Assembly: GCF_023015965.1 (NCBI RefSeq)
Contig: NZ_JALKAN010000001.1
Span: 1,572,160-1,636,159, forward strand
Origin: Allomuricauda sp. F6463D
GTDB lineage: Bacteria > Bacteroidota > Bacteroidia > Flavobacteriales > Flavobacteriaceae
Reading direction: 5' to 3'
Length of the DNA: 64,000 nucleotides
Shown: piece after piece, positions 10,129-17,518 of the stretch
Numbering within the stretch: position 1 is the stretch's first letter
How the letters are laid out: the number at the start of each line of letters is the position of its first letter
The notes under the pieces: generated by a model
What the model was told of the DNA's origin: nothing
Databases searched by the model: none
Seen by the model: only the letters and a program-made list of their open reading frames with translations
Translations under genes and position numbers: made by a program

Positions 10129-10722
10129 TTAGGGTCTTAATTTATCTAGATATGGATCTTTCTTCTTTCTTTTAGTGGCCACCCACCCAAAAGTAAAATT
10201 GAGCAATGGACCATATCCATTGGGAATACCATCGCCTTTATAATAACCGGCACCGAGTTCAAGATTAAAATTGAAACCTTTCTCGTAGGTACGCTGAATA
10301 CCGTAGACCATCCCAAAAAAACCAAGGTTAAAATCATCTGGCCCCTCAACATTCGTGGAGATTCGCAATTGGGAAAAGAAAATGGCCTGTGCAGCTGCAA
10401 TGTAATTGCCCGAATTACCAGAGGTGTTCTTTCCCAAATCTTCCCTCCTATCAAAATTATGGTAATATCGGTATCGATTATTGGATGCTAAACCAAATAC
10501 GTAACCCTCCTCGTAGGTTGCCGTTGCCAACCCCAGATTGGTGGATACACTTTGGTTCTTAAAAAGTCCTATTTCATACGTAAACCCAGGGCTAAATAAG
10601 TTTAATTTAAATTGATGTCGTTCCAGATGGACTAAATCAAAAGTTCCTCCCTTTTCTTGCCATTGGGCTTTAGCGATTATTGGAAGCGAACAAAGAACTA
10701 TCAAAACAATCCTATACTTCAT
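10129..10722 (-). CDS. Small outer-membrane-type protein, tandem paralogue 2
   Basis: A 197-residue protein with signal peptide MKYRIVLIVLCSLPIIAKAQ, cleaved after an AKA-type site. It shares the strand-rich architecture and blocks HQFKLNLFSPGFTYEIGL, YYHNFDRRED, SGNYIAAAQAIF, YGIQRTYEKGFNFNLELGAGYY with its neighbour 51 bp downstream. The pair therefore arose by tandem duplication. It is divergent from kdsA. Likely envelope-located; function unknown. Confidence 0.75.
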   Translation of the reverse strand: MKYRIVLIVLCSLPIIAKAQWQEKGGTFDLVHLERHQFKLNLFSPGFTYEIGLFKNQSVSTNLGLATATYEEGYVFGLASNNRYRYYHNFDRREDLGKNTSGNSGNYIAAAQAIFFSQLRISTNVEGPDDFNLGFFGMVYGIQRTYEKGFNFNLELGAGYYKGDGIPNGYGPLLNFTFGWVATKRKKKDPYLDKLRP

Positions 10723-10772
10723 GGTTAAAGGTTTATCTTGATAAATCTAAAAAGGATACCGACGTTTAATAC

Positions 10773-10780
10773 TATATTTG
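10773..10780 (+). promoter_or_regulatory. -7 element (TATATTTG) for kdsA
   Basis: Exact TAnnTTTG match ending 15 bp before the kdsA start codon; no clear -33 TTG. Confidence 0.5.
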
Positions 10781-10795
10781 TGCAAATTTTAAGAA

Positions 10796-11614
10796 ATGGA
10801 CATTACCAAAATTCCTCAGATAAAACATACCGATAGCGACAATTTTTTCTTGTTGGCAGGCCCTTGTGCCATTGAAGGTGAGGACATGGCCATGAAAATT
10901 GCAGAAAAGGTGGTCGCAATTACGGACAAGCTCCAAATCCCTTATGTTTTTAAAGGAAGTTTTAAAAAGGCAAATCGTAGCCGTATAGATTCTTTTACTG
11001 GAATTGGTGATGAAAAGGCATTGAAAATTTTGAAAAAAGTATCGGAGACCTTCAACGTTCCAACAGTAACAGATATTCACGAAATATCTGACGCCTCCAT
11101 GGCAGCCGAGTATGTGGATGTACTACAAATTCCCGCTTTTTTAGTTAGACAAACCGACTTGGTCGTAGCTGCAGCTAAAACCGGAAAGGTTGTGAACTTG
11201 AAAAAAGGACAGTTTATGAGTCCTGAAAGTATGCAGCATGCCGTGAAAAAGGTAACTGATTCTGGAAATGAGCAGGTTTGGGTCACCGATCGTGGTACCA
11301 TGTTCGGCTACCAGGATATGATCGTGGATTTCCGTGGTATCCCAACCATGAAGCAATATGCCCCTGTGGTGTTGGATGTTACCCACTCCTTACAACAACC
11401 CAATCAATCGTCTGGGGTTACGGGCGGAAGACCAGCACTGATCGGTACCATGGCACGAGCAGGCATTGCAGCAGGTGTTGATGGACTTTTTATGGAAACC
11501 CATTTTGATCCATCAAACGCAAAAAGCGATGGGGCTAATATGTTAGATATCAGTTTATTGGAAAAATTATTGACAGATTTAACTGCCATCCGAAGGACGG
11601 TTAATTCACTCTAA
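10796..11614 (+). CDS. kdsA: 3-deoxy-8-phosphooctulonate synthase (KDO-8-phosphate synthase)
   Basis: A 272-residue class I DAHP-synthase-family enzyme that condenses phosphoenolpyruvate with arabinose-5-phosphate to KDO-8-phosphate, the first committed step toward the inner-core sugar of lipopolysaccharide. Diagnostic motifs are AGPCAIEGED at about residues 21-30, FKGSFKKANRS, PTVTDIHE, IPAFLVRQTDL, KKGQFMSP and FDVTHS-type VLDVTHSLQ. Cys24 in AGPCAIE occupies the metal-ligand position of the metal-dependent class (as in Aquifex), where metal-independent enzymes such as E. coli's carry Asn. It stands alone with its own promoter. Confidence 0.96.
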   Translation: MDITKIPQIKHTDSDNFFLLAGPCAIEGEDMAMKIAEKVVAITDKLQIPYVFKGSFKKANRSRIDSFTGIGDEKALKILKKVSETFNVPTVTDIHEISDASMAAEYVDVLQIPAFLVRQTDLVVAAAKTGKVVNLKKGQFMSPESMQHAVKKVTDSGNEQVWVTDRGTMFGYQDMIVDFRGIPTMKQYAPVVLDVTHSLQQPNQSSGVTGGRPALIGTMARAGIAAGVDGLFMETHFDPSNAKSDGANMLDISLLEKLLTDLTAIRRTVNSL

Positions 11615-11663
11615 GATTATTACAACTCGAACATTAAAAAAGTCTACATGTTCCTACTAAAAG

Positions 11664-12032
11664 CTAATTTTTATAAAAGCCTTTGTGGTTGACAGATTCG
11701 GCTTCTTGTAATAACTCCACAACTACCTTCCCATTAATATCCTCCACACTATAATAGCGTAGGGATTTCATTACTTTCCTCCCATCTGTGATCAATTTAT
11801 CCAAATGGACTGTCAAATGCGCCGAATTCCACAGGCACATATCCACATACCCTTTTTTATGAGAGGCGTTGAAATAACAAAATGGCTTATCGTTTAGGTA
11901 GTAAAATGGCAACCTATATTTGAAGTCCAACCTAAGCTCGGGAACAGTAGTTTCTACCAATACCTGAAGTTGTATCAATATACTTTTAAAAGGTTCTTTT
12001 TGGTTTAGAATGTAATCTTCAGCTGGTTTCAT
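11664..12032 (-). CDS. DUF1801 domain-containing protein
   Basis: A 122-residue soluble protein of the YdhG/DUF1801 type (starting MKPAEDYILNQKEPFKSIL, with YRLPFYYLNDKPFCYFN and VDMCLWN). These small proteins have an iron-chaperone-like fold and no proven function. It is convergent with kdsA and 19 bp downstream of the DUF808 gene, so possibly cotranscribed with it. Confidence 0.82.
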   Translation of the reverse strand: MKPAEDYILNQKEPFKSILIQLQVLVETTVPELRLDFKYRLPFYYLNDKPFCYFNASHKKGYVDMCLWNSAHLTVHLDKLITDGRKVMKSLRYYSVEDINGKVVVELLQEAESVNHKGFYKN

Positions 12033-12051
12033 ACGATCAACTTGTTCCTCA

Positions 12052-12915
12052 TTAACGTTTGAATAGTTTTTTTACCATATGCAATAAAAGAACGGCAACT
12101 AAACCAATCGTCAATCCTAGCAGGAATTCTTTCAACATATTTGGAAGACCTGGGAACAAATGATGGAAAAAATCAATATTATGGTTAAATATTCCTCCCG
12201 AAACCAATAACAATGCCATGGTTCCAACAATAGATAGTCCTCTGATGATTTTAGGAAGCGCATTTACCAATACCAAACCGACCTTATCGGAAAAACTATC
12301 TGTTCTATCATTTAGATTGATCAGTCGATACCCATAATCATCCATCCTAACAATAAGTGCCACGATACCATAAACACCTACTGTTGCCAATAGAGACACC
12401 ACGGTAACCACTAAAATCCTCGTGGCTAAAGGTTCGTTTACTACCGTACTCAACGCAATGATAACAATCTCAATGGAAAGGATAAAATCGGTGACTACGG
12501 CTTGTTTTATCTTATTCTTTTCCAATTCAGGCAATTCTTCTTCAGCAACTTCAACGACAACTTTAGGTTCTTCTTTATTGCGATGAAAAATATATTCATA
12601 CACCTTCTCTGCACCTTCGTAGGCCAAATAGACTCCTCCTGCAATCAAAATAATGGTAATTGCCATAGGTAAATAGGAGCTCAGCAAGAATGCGATGGGG
12701 AGAATAATCAATTTGTTCAAGAATGAGCCTTTGGTTATGGCCCAAAGTACGGGAATCTCCCTACTGGCCAAGAAGCCAGTGGCTTTTTCTGCATTAACTG
12801 CTAAATCGTCTCCTAATATCCCTGCTGTTTTTTTGGTAGCGACCTTACTCATGGTCGCCACGTCATCCATCAGTACAGAAATATCGTCTAAAATTGCAAA
12901 AAAACCAGATGCCAT
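12052..12915 (-). CDS. DUF808 (YedI-like) inner-membrane protein
   Basis: A 287-residue membrane protein whose N-terminus MASGFFAILDDISVLMDDVATMSKVATKKTAGILGDDLAVNA is the strongly conserved DUF808 signature. Several hydrophobic segments follow (around residues 70-100, 150-165, 175-195, 235-250 and 265-280). The family is widespread in Gram-negative bacteria and uncharacterised. The charged insert near residues 110-135 lies between the first and second hydrophobic blocks. Confidence 0.93.
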   Translation of the reverse strand: MASGFFAILDDISVLMDDVATMSKVATKKTAGILGDDLAVNAEKATGFLASREIPVLWAITKGSFLNKLIILPIAFLLSSYLPMAITIILIAGGVYLAYEGAEKVYEYIFHRNKEEPKVVVEVAEEELPELEKNKIKQAVVTDFILSIEIVIIALSTVVNEPLATRILVVTVVSLLATVGVYGIVALIVRMDDYGYRLINLNDRTDSFSDKVGLVLVNALPKIIRGLSIVGTMALLLVSGGIFNHNIDFFHHLFPGLPNMLKEFLLGLTIGLVAVLLLHMVKKLFKR

Positions 12916-13017
12916 ATAACTCTTTTTTAGGTTAGTAGTACATAAATAATTGCAAGCAAAATAAATAAATACAACTGTACAACCTTAAGAAAAAATTTAA
13001 AAAAACAAGAAATGTAC

Positions 13018-13473
13018 CTATGCCCCTTCCATGGATATAAAAGTAGCGACCCAAACTATTACGGAGGAAAGGAAGATTCCAAGGGTATTGGCGGCAAATG
13101 CCTTCCTTTTTTTCATTTTAAAAAGATAAGCGGCAATACTACCTGCATAAACCCCGGTGCCGGGCAACGGAATCATAACAAACAGTACAATACCCAAAAA
13201 TCCAAAGCGCTGAATCTTTTTACCCGAACCTTTTTTGGCTCTCTGCCCAATAGACACGGCATATTTTTTATAGAACCTCCATTTGGTCAAATGACGGTTG
13301 ATATACTCCAAAAAGAACATCATCATTGGGAACACCAATACGTTTGCCCCAAAACATACAATAAATACCAAGTACTCGTTCACACCTTGGTACATTCCAT
13401 AGGGAATACCCACCTTAGCCTCTCCAAAAGGAGAAAGGCTCCAAAGTGCCGCTATAATTAAATCAATGTGCAA
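13018..13473 (-). CDS. Small multidrug export-type membrane protein (COG2426)
   Basis: A 151-residue membrane protein of the Sm_multidrug_ex (COG2426) family. The opening LWSLSPFGEAKVGIPYGM and the later MIPLPGTGVYAGSIAAYLF are the two conserved half-motifs of that family; both lie in hydrophobic stretches. The transport assignment of the family is weakly supported experimentally. An overlapping plus-strand open frame has no coding features and is treated as a shadow. Confidence 0.82.
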   Translation of the reverse strand: MHIDLIIAALWSLSPFGEAKVGIPYGMYQGVNEYLVFIVCFGANVLVFPMMMFFLEYINRHLTKWRFYKKYAVSIGQRAKKGSGKKIQRFGFLGIVLFVMIPLPGTGVYAGSIAAYLFKMKKRKAFAANTLGIFLSSVIVWVATFISMEGA

Positions 13474-13865
13474 TGCATCGTGGTTTTAAGCCCACAAAAT
13501 TAGTGAGGATTTTTATGTACTTTACCCTTTTTAACAATTAAATAAATATTAATTGTGATTTTAGGAACGTAGATGCCATTGAAAATATTGGAACGAATAA
13601 ACAATTTAAATTGTTTGTCTTGAGATGAAAAGCACAATCAAATCAAATCCATACTAAAGTGAAAAGCGAGAAAATAGATGTCACACTAATATTTGGATAC
13701 CCAGAACCATTTGATTCTCAGTTCAAATCAGTATTCAGGTATAATAAAGGGTATTTAAAACTAAGGCATCAGTTGTAGCCAACTTCCAATTGATTATCAT
13801 TACTATTTAGCTACTATCAAATATAAAACGATATCATCTATTCTAAATTAGATATGTTAATGTCC
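13474..13865. other. Intergenic region with an 18-bp perfect palindrome
   Basis: No gene is seen in these 392 bp. The one notable site is the perfect palindrome AAACAATTTAAATTGTTT at 13599-13616, which could be a dimeric regulator site. The region lies between two minus-strand genes, so it should hold the promoter of the COG2426-type gene or nothing functional. Confidence 0.4.
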
Positions 13866-15071
13866 CTATTCATTACCATCCACAAAATCCTGAAGATAAG
13901 CATACGATGGTGTTAGTTTCCCGTTTTGGGTCATCCTGGCCCTATCCAATAATCCATCAGCATCATTATTAAAAAAAGAAGGAATCACATATTTTGAAAA
14001 TGCTTCTCCAAAACCAACACTGGCATCTCTTGGAAGTTCGCACGGAAGATTATCCACAGCCATTACTGCAATGGCATTTTCATCTTTAAAATCAGTTTCT
14101 GTTTCGGAAACAGGGTCGTACCCATAAATGGGGTCTGCAATAGTAGATGAACGTATAGTGGATGCAACCGGACCATCAATATCGCAGCTGATATCCGCTA
14201 CTGTTTTTATTTTAAAATCGGGTTGTTTGGCATCTTTACGAGTGTACAAATAAGGGGCTCCATCACCATAAAAGTGACCTGCTATAAAAAAATCGGTTAC
14301 TTTGGCAAAGCGGAAAAAGTTGGATTCGTACATTTCAGGGTTTTGGAAAAAATCCGCTTTACTTCCTTTAACTTCATCTTTACGCTTAACGTATTGAGAT
14401 ACATCGATTTGACAATATACCGGTTCGTTACATGTATCCGATAAATACTTAACCACATCGACCTCTGTCAATCCCATTGCGTCGAGCATTTCCTTTGCGC
14501 CGTTGCCCACTCTGCCCTTCCCTGTTAACAATATTTTTATGTTCGGAAGTTTTATTTTGTGTAATTCTGAAATCAAAGCCTCTTGATCCAGTAAGTCCTC
14601 TGCTTTGGGCAGTTGAAACAAACCGTATTTTAACCCGTAGGCCCTAAAACCATTATATGCACCAACAATACCTGCAAAGCGACCAAAAGCCACTAGCCTA
14701 ACCCCTTTAGGATTGGTAATAACCTCATGATCATACAGTTCGATGTTTTTATCCAAAATTGCCTTGAGGAGTTCTCTATTATAAGGTTGTTTTTTTATGG
14801 TATGGGAAAAAAAGAAGTATTTTTTATTTGGAACCAATGCGTCTATAGGAACCTCTTTTACACCAAGGAGCACTTCGCAAGAATTTACATCCTGCACAAT
14901 TTCCAGTCCTTTTTCCGCATACTCACAATCCGAAAATACCCGAATAGGTGATGATTCCACAAAAATTTGGGCTTTGGGGAATTTTAAAAGGACATTTTGG
15001 CATTCCTTTGGTGACAATACTACCCTACGATCGGGTGGATTTTTACGCTCCCTAATGATTCCGAACTTCAT
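13866..15071 (-). CDS. Saccharopine/alanine-dehydrogenase-like NAD(P)-binding oxidoreductase
   Basis: A 401-residue protein with an N-terminal AlaDH/PNT-type domain (MKFGIIRERKNPPDRRVVLSP) and a Rossmann-like segment around residue 180 (IKILLTGKGRVGNGAKEMLD). The arrangement resembles the NAD(P)-dependent lysine-forming saccharopine dehydrogenases and related oxidoreductases that Bacteroidetes often carry as single genes. The substrate cannot be read from sequence. The open frame extends two codons to a TTG at 15077, but the ATG at 15071 gives the expected MKFGI start. It is divergent from tmRNA. Confidence 0.8.
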   Translation of the reverse strand: MKFGIIRERKNPPDRRVVLSPKECQNVLLKFPKAQIFVESSPIRVFSDCEYAEKGLEIVQDVNSCEVLLGVKEVPIDALVPNKKYFFFSHTIKKQPYNRELLKAILDKNIELYDHEVITNPKGVRLVAFGRFAGIVGAYNGFRAYGLKYGLFQLPKAEDLLDQEALISELHKIKLPNIKILLTGKGRVGNGAKEMLDAMGLTEVDVVKYLSDTCNEPVYCQIDVSQYVKRKDEVKGSKADFFQNPEMYESNFFRFAKVTDFFIAGHFYGDGAPYLYTRKDAKQPDFKIKTVADISCDIDGPVASTIRSSTIADPIYGYDPVSETETDFKDENAIAVMAVDNLPCELPRDASVGFGEAFSKYVIPSFFNNDADGLLDRARMTQNGKLTPSYAYLQDFVDGNE

Positions 15072-15134
15072 AAACAATCTTGGTATAATTATTGACCAAA
15101 ATAAGGGTATTAGGTAGGGTAAGCAAACTTTTTA

Positions 15135-15161
15135 TTGTTTGATGGATATGGTTTATCTTTG
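15135..15161 (+). promoter_or_regulatory. Candidate promoter upstream of tmRNA
   Basis: TTG at 15135-15137 and TATCTTTG (exact TAnnTTTG) at 15154-15161, spacer 16 bp. It would give a precursor starting near 15168, about 145 nt before the mature tmRNA 5' end, so processing of a leader would be needed. Confidence 0.5.
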
Positions 15162-15280
15162 CCGACCTTCGTTAGGGATAAAGGCTACTACCCAGTTGTA
15201 GAGCCAATAACCCGACCTAAAGCTTGTTCAACAAGATTTGGGAAACGTCCTAAAGGAGTTCTTTGATAAAAATATGAGAG

Positions 15281-15306
15281 GTTCCTGCCAACACAGGAAT
15301 GACATT
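15281..15306. repeat. Degenerate REP-like palindrome
   Basis: TTCCTG (15282-15287) and CAGGAA (15294-15299) form a small stem followed by TGACATTTC. It is a decayed form of the ATTCCTGCnnnnGCAGGAATGAC palindromes found dispersed between genes in many bacterial genomes. Only this copy is in the window, so the repeat status is inferred. Confidence 0.4.
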
Positions 15307-15313
15307 TCATAAA

Positions 15314-15711
15314 GGGGCCGACTGGTTTTGACAGCAAGACCAATGGCGATGTAAGCATGTCGAGCGCTGGGATATAGCTCGTTAATCTCATGTTTCACAC
15401 TTTTTAATTGGCGAAAACAATTACGCTCTTGCCGCATAATCTGAATTATAGTAAGATTTGCCTCGTCCCTACTAGGTAGGGAAGCGAGATGTTCCAGAAT
15501 AGCCCTTGTTGACGGCGATTCGTTTTGGAGCACCAAAAAAGTCAACACAAGGGTGTTCGTTCGCTTTGGCGTCACCTCTAAAACCTAAAGAAGATAAGTG
15601 TATATTAGGCCGTATCTGGTCAGGTATACATCGAAAACTAAGCAGATACTAAGCATGTAGAAGGCATGGTTATTGCTTGTTTGGACGAGGGTTCGAATCC
15701 CTCCGGCTCCA
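15314..15711 (+). ncRNA. ssrA: Transfer-messenger RNA (tmRNA)
   Basis: A 398-nt tmRNA that rescues stalled ribosomes by trans-translation. The 5' end GGGGCCGACUGGUUUUGAC and the 3' end with T-arm GAGGGTTCGAATCCCTC and CGGCTCCA are canonical; 5' GGGGCCG pairs with 3' CGGCTCC to form the acceptor stem. The tag reading frame is GGC GAA AAC AAT TAC GCT CTT GCC GCA TAA at 15410-15439, giving GENNYALAA, the tag type of Bacteroidetes, ending in the ALAA degron. CCA is not encoded. The 3' end is intact and is followed by its own terminator, and a recombinase gene begins 238 bp further on. Confidence 0.97.
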
Positions 15712-15737
15712 CTAAATTACCATTAAAACACAACAAC

Positions 15738-15770
15738 AAACCTGTAAATTACTGATTTACAGGTTTTTTT
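15738..15770 (+). terminator. tmRNA intrinsic terminator
   Basis: Perfect 12-bp stem AAACCTGTAAAT / ATTTACAGGTTT (15738-15749 with 15755-15766), loop TACTG, followed by a T-run. Confidence 0.93.
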
Positions 15771-15821
15771 ATTTTATTTAGTTTTATTTAAACTCAAATA
15801 TATTCAATTCAAAAGACACCT

Positions 15822-15945
15822 AATCGATACCCATTTTAAAAAATTAAAAAAGGTATCGATTTCTCTGTAATTTATTCTTTTTTAATATTTTACAAAACTT
15901 CAATGAGTTATTTTTTATACCTTTATTGACATAAATCGATACCCA
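15822..15945. repeat. Three AATCGATACC sites upstream of recombinase 1
   Basis: AATCGATACCCA occurs at 15822-15833 and again, identical, at 15934-15945; its inverse GGTATCGATT is at 15852-15861. The last copy ends 4 bp before the recombinase ATG. Repeated words in this position are typical arm-type recombinase sites or an autoregulatory operator; which one applies cannot be decided from sequence. Confidence 0.6.
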
Positions 15946-15949
15946 AAAC

Positions 15950-17200
15950 ATGTCAAATTCCTTTGCGGTCTTATTTTACCTTAAAGACAAACGCCTCGAC
16001 AAGAACGGAAAAGCTGGACTATACCTAAGATTAACGGTAAATGGCATACGATCTGTAATAAGCCTTCATAGAAAAATCGACCCTGAAAAATGGGACTCAA
16101 GAATGAACAGATTGAAAGGAAAGGGAGTTGAAGCAGAAGAATTAAGTCGATTTATGGCCACTGTTCGCCATAAAGTGAATAAAATTCACCATGAATTAGT
16201 AGAGGAAGGAGAATTTTTCACAGTACATGATGTAAAGGATAAATTTTTAGGCAATGATAAAAGGGTCAAGATGTTGTTAGAACTTTTCGATGAACATAAC
16301 CAGCAAATGAAAAAACTGATTGATATTGAATTCGCCCTGGGCACATACAAAAGATATTATACTACAAGAAACCACATAGCTGAGTTTGTTAAGTCTGAAT
16401 TCCAAAAATCAGACATCCCGGTCCGAGATGTGAATTTAAAATTCATTAAAGGATTTGAATACTTTCTAAAAACAGCCAAAGAATGTAATCACAACTCTGC
16501 TTTGAAATACATCAACAATTTCAAGAAGATCATCCGAATGGCGGTGGCCCATGAGTGGATTAGCAAAGACCCTTTTTACAACTACAAAGTACAATTCAAA
16601 ACGGTGGAACGAGAATTCCTATCCAAAGAGGAACTACAGACTTTGGTGGACAAAGAAATTGATGGGGAACGTTTGAATGTGGTCCGGGATATGTTTGTTT
16701 TCTGTTGTTACACAGGGCTTTCGTATATCGATGTTCAAAAACTACATCCTGATAATATCGTAAAACATATTGACGGAAGCCTTTGGATCAAATCCAAGCG
16801 TACCAAAACCAAATCCAGGTTGGGCATTCCCCTACTCCCAACTGCCCTTGGCATTATCGAAAAATATCAAAACCATCCCAAAATTGTTAATGGGGATTGT
16901 GTATTGCCAGTGTTGAGCAACCAGAAATCAAACGCCTATCTTAAGGAAATTGCTGACCTCTGTGGCATCAAAAAGAATCTCACCACTCATTTAGCCAGAC
17001 ATACTTTCGCTACCACTGTAACTCTTTCCAATGGAGTTCCGATAGAAACAGTAGGGCAAATGTTAGGTCACAAAAATCTAAGGACCACCCAGCATTATGC
17101 CAAGATCATTGATAGAAAGGTTAGTGAAGATATGGCCACCCTTAAAGGTATCTTGGCAAATGAACAAGTACAAAGACTTGGAAAAAAGACAAATACTTAG
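15950..17200 (+). CDS. Site-specific tyrosine recombinase (integrase 1)
   Basis: A 416-residue integrase of the Bacteroidetes conjugative-element type. It has an N-terminal arm-binding domain (SFAVLFYLKDKRLDKNGKAGLYLRLTVNG), a SAM-like core-binding domain (about residues 105-215) and a C-terminal catalytic domain. The catalytic set includes HLARHTFA (H-x-x-R), the LGHKNL histidine and Tyr in TTQHYAKI. The first catalytic Arg position is Ser (YTGLSYIDV), as in IntDOT-like enzymes. Its position 240 bp after an intact tmRNA 3' end, reading away from it, is the usual layout for an element integrated at ssrA. It is a full paralogue of integrase 2. Confidence 0.95.
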   Translation: MSNSFAVLFYLKDKRLDKNGKAGLYLRLTVNGIRSVISLHRKIDPEKWDSRMNRLKGKGVEAEELSRFMATVRHKVNKIHHELVEEGEFFTVHDVKDKFLGNDKRVKMLLELFDEHNQQMKKLIDIEFALGTYKRYYTTRNHIAEFVKSEFQKSDIPVRDVNLKFIKGFEYFLKTAKECNHNSALKYINNFKKIIRMAVAHEWISKDPFYNYKVQFKTVEREFLSKEELQTLVDKEIDGERLNVVRDMFVFCCYTGLSYIDVQKLHPDNIVKHIDGSLWIKSKRTKTKSRLGIPLLPTALGIIEKYQNHPKIVNGDCVLPVLSNQKSNAYLKEIADLCGIKKNLTTHLARHTFATTVTLSNGVPIETVGQMLGHKNLRTTQHYAKIIDRKVSEDMATLKGILANEQVQRLGKKTNT

Positions 17201-17240
17201 CATGTTATTTTCCAAGACAAGTTTTTTAACGAATTATTTA

Positions 17241-17285
17241 TGCCTGTCACGCAGGGGGTCGCAGGTTCGAGTCCCGTCCAGACCG
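17241..17285 (+). other. Truncated 3' half of a tRNA-Asp gene (candidate attachment-site remnant)
   Basis: The sequence from the anticodon loop CTGTCAC (anticodon GTC at 17246-17248) through the 3' anticodon stem GCAGG, variable loop, T-arm GCAGGTTCGAGTCCCGT and acceptor strand CCAGACC plus discriminator G reads as tRNA-Asp. The 5' half (acceptor strand, D-arm, most of the anticodon stem) is absent: upstream bases are unrelated AT-rich sequence. One T-stem pair is an A-C mismatch, which fits a non-functional copy. Partial tRNA 3' ends of this sort are the hallmark of integration at tRNA genes. Confidence 0.85.
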
Positions 17286-17310
17286 CTTTTAAAAAAAGCA
17301 AATTATAATA

Positions 17311-17348
17311 AAACCTCGCTAAATATATGATTTAGTGAGGTTTGTTGT
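17311..17348 (+). terminator. Terminator following the tRNA-Asp fragment
   Basis: 14-bp stem (17311-17324 with 17330-17343, core CCTCGCTAAAT / ATTTAGTGAGG, one G-U pair), loop ATATG, followed by a T-rich tract. Its distance (25 bp) is like that of the tmRNA terminator, so it probably came along with the tRNA fragment. Confidence 0.85.
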
Positions 17349-17400
17349 TTTTAAGAGGTAAGTTTAAAAACGATTTTTTTAAATTTATATGTTCACAAAG

Positions 17401-17427
17401 CGTCAACGTGTTTTTTTAATCGTCAAC
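17401..17427. repeat. Two CGTCAAC direct repeats upstream of recombinase 2
   Basis: CGTCAAC occurs at 17401-17407 and 17421-17427, start-to-start 20 bp, in the leader of integrase 2. Possible arm-type or regulatory sites; weak on its own. Confidence 0.35.
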
Positions 17428-17518
17428 ACATTGTCCACCCCTTGAACTACAACAACATCTTGTATAGTTGATTTGACTTTCGTCTCAATTAATGTTCAAC
17501 ATTGTAAAGACGACAACT

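Noticed and set aside
13012..13461. Plus-strand 149-aa open frame
   Set aside because: Antisense to the COG2426-type membrane protein, which has conserved family motifs; the plus frame is low-quality Cys/His/Tyr-rich sequence.
15188..15575. Minus-strand open frames over the tmRNA region
   Set aside because: They lie across the tmRNA and its leader, and their sequence is the RNA structure and REP-like palindrome translated.
17097..17330. Plus-strand 77-aa open frame at the end of integrase 1
   Set aside because: Out of frame with the integrase and then translates the tRNA-Asp fragment (typical SRRGSQVRVPSRP-type sequence).
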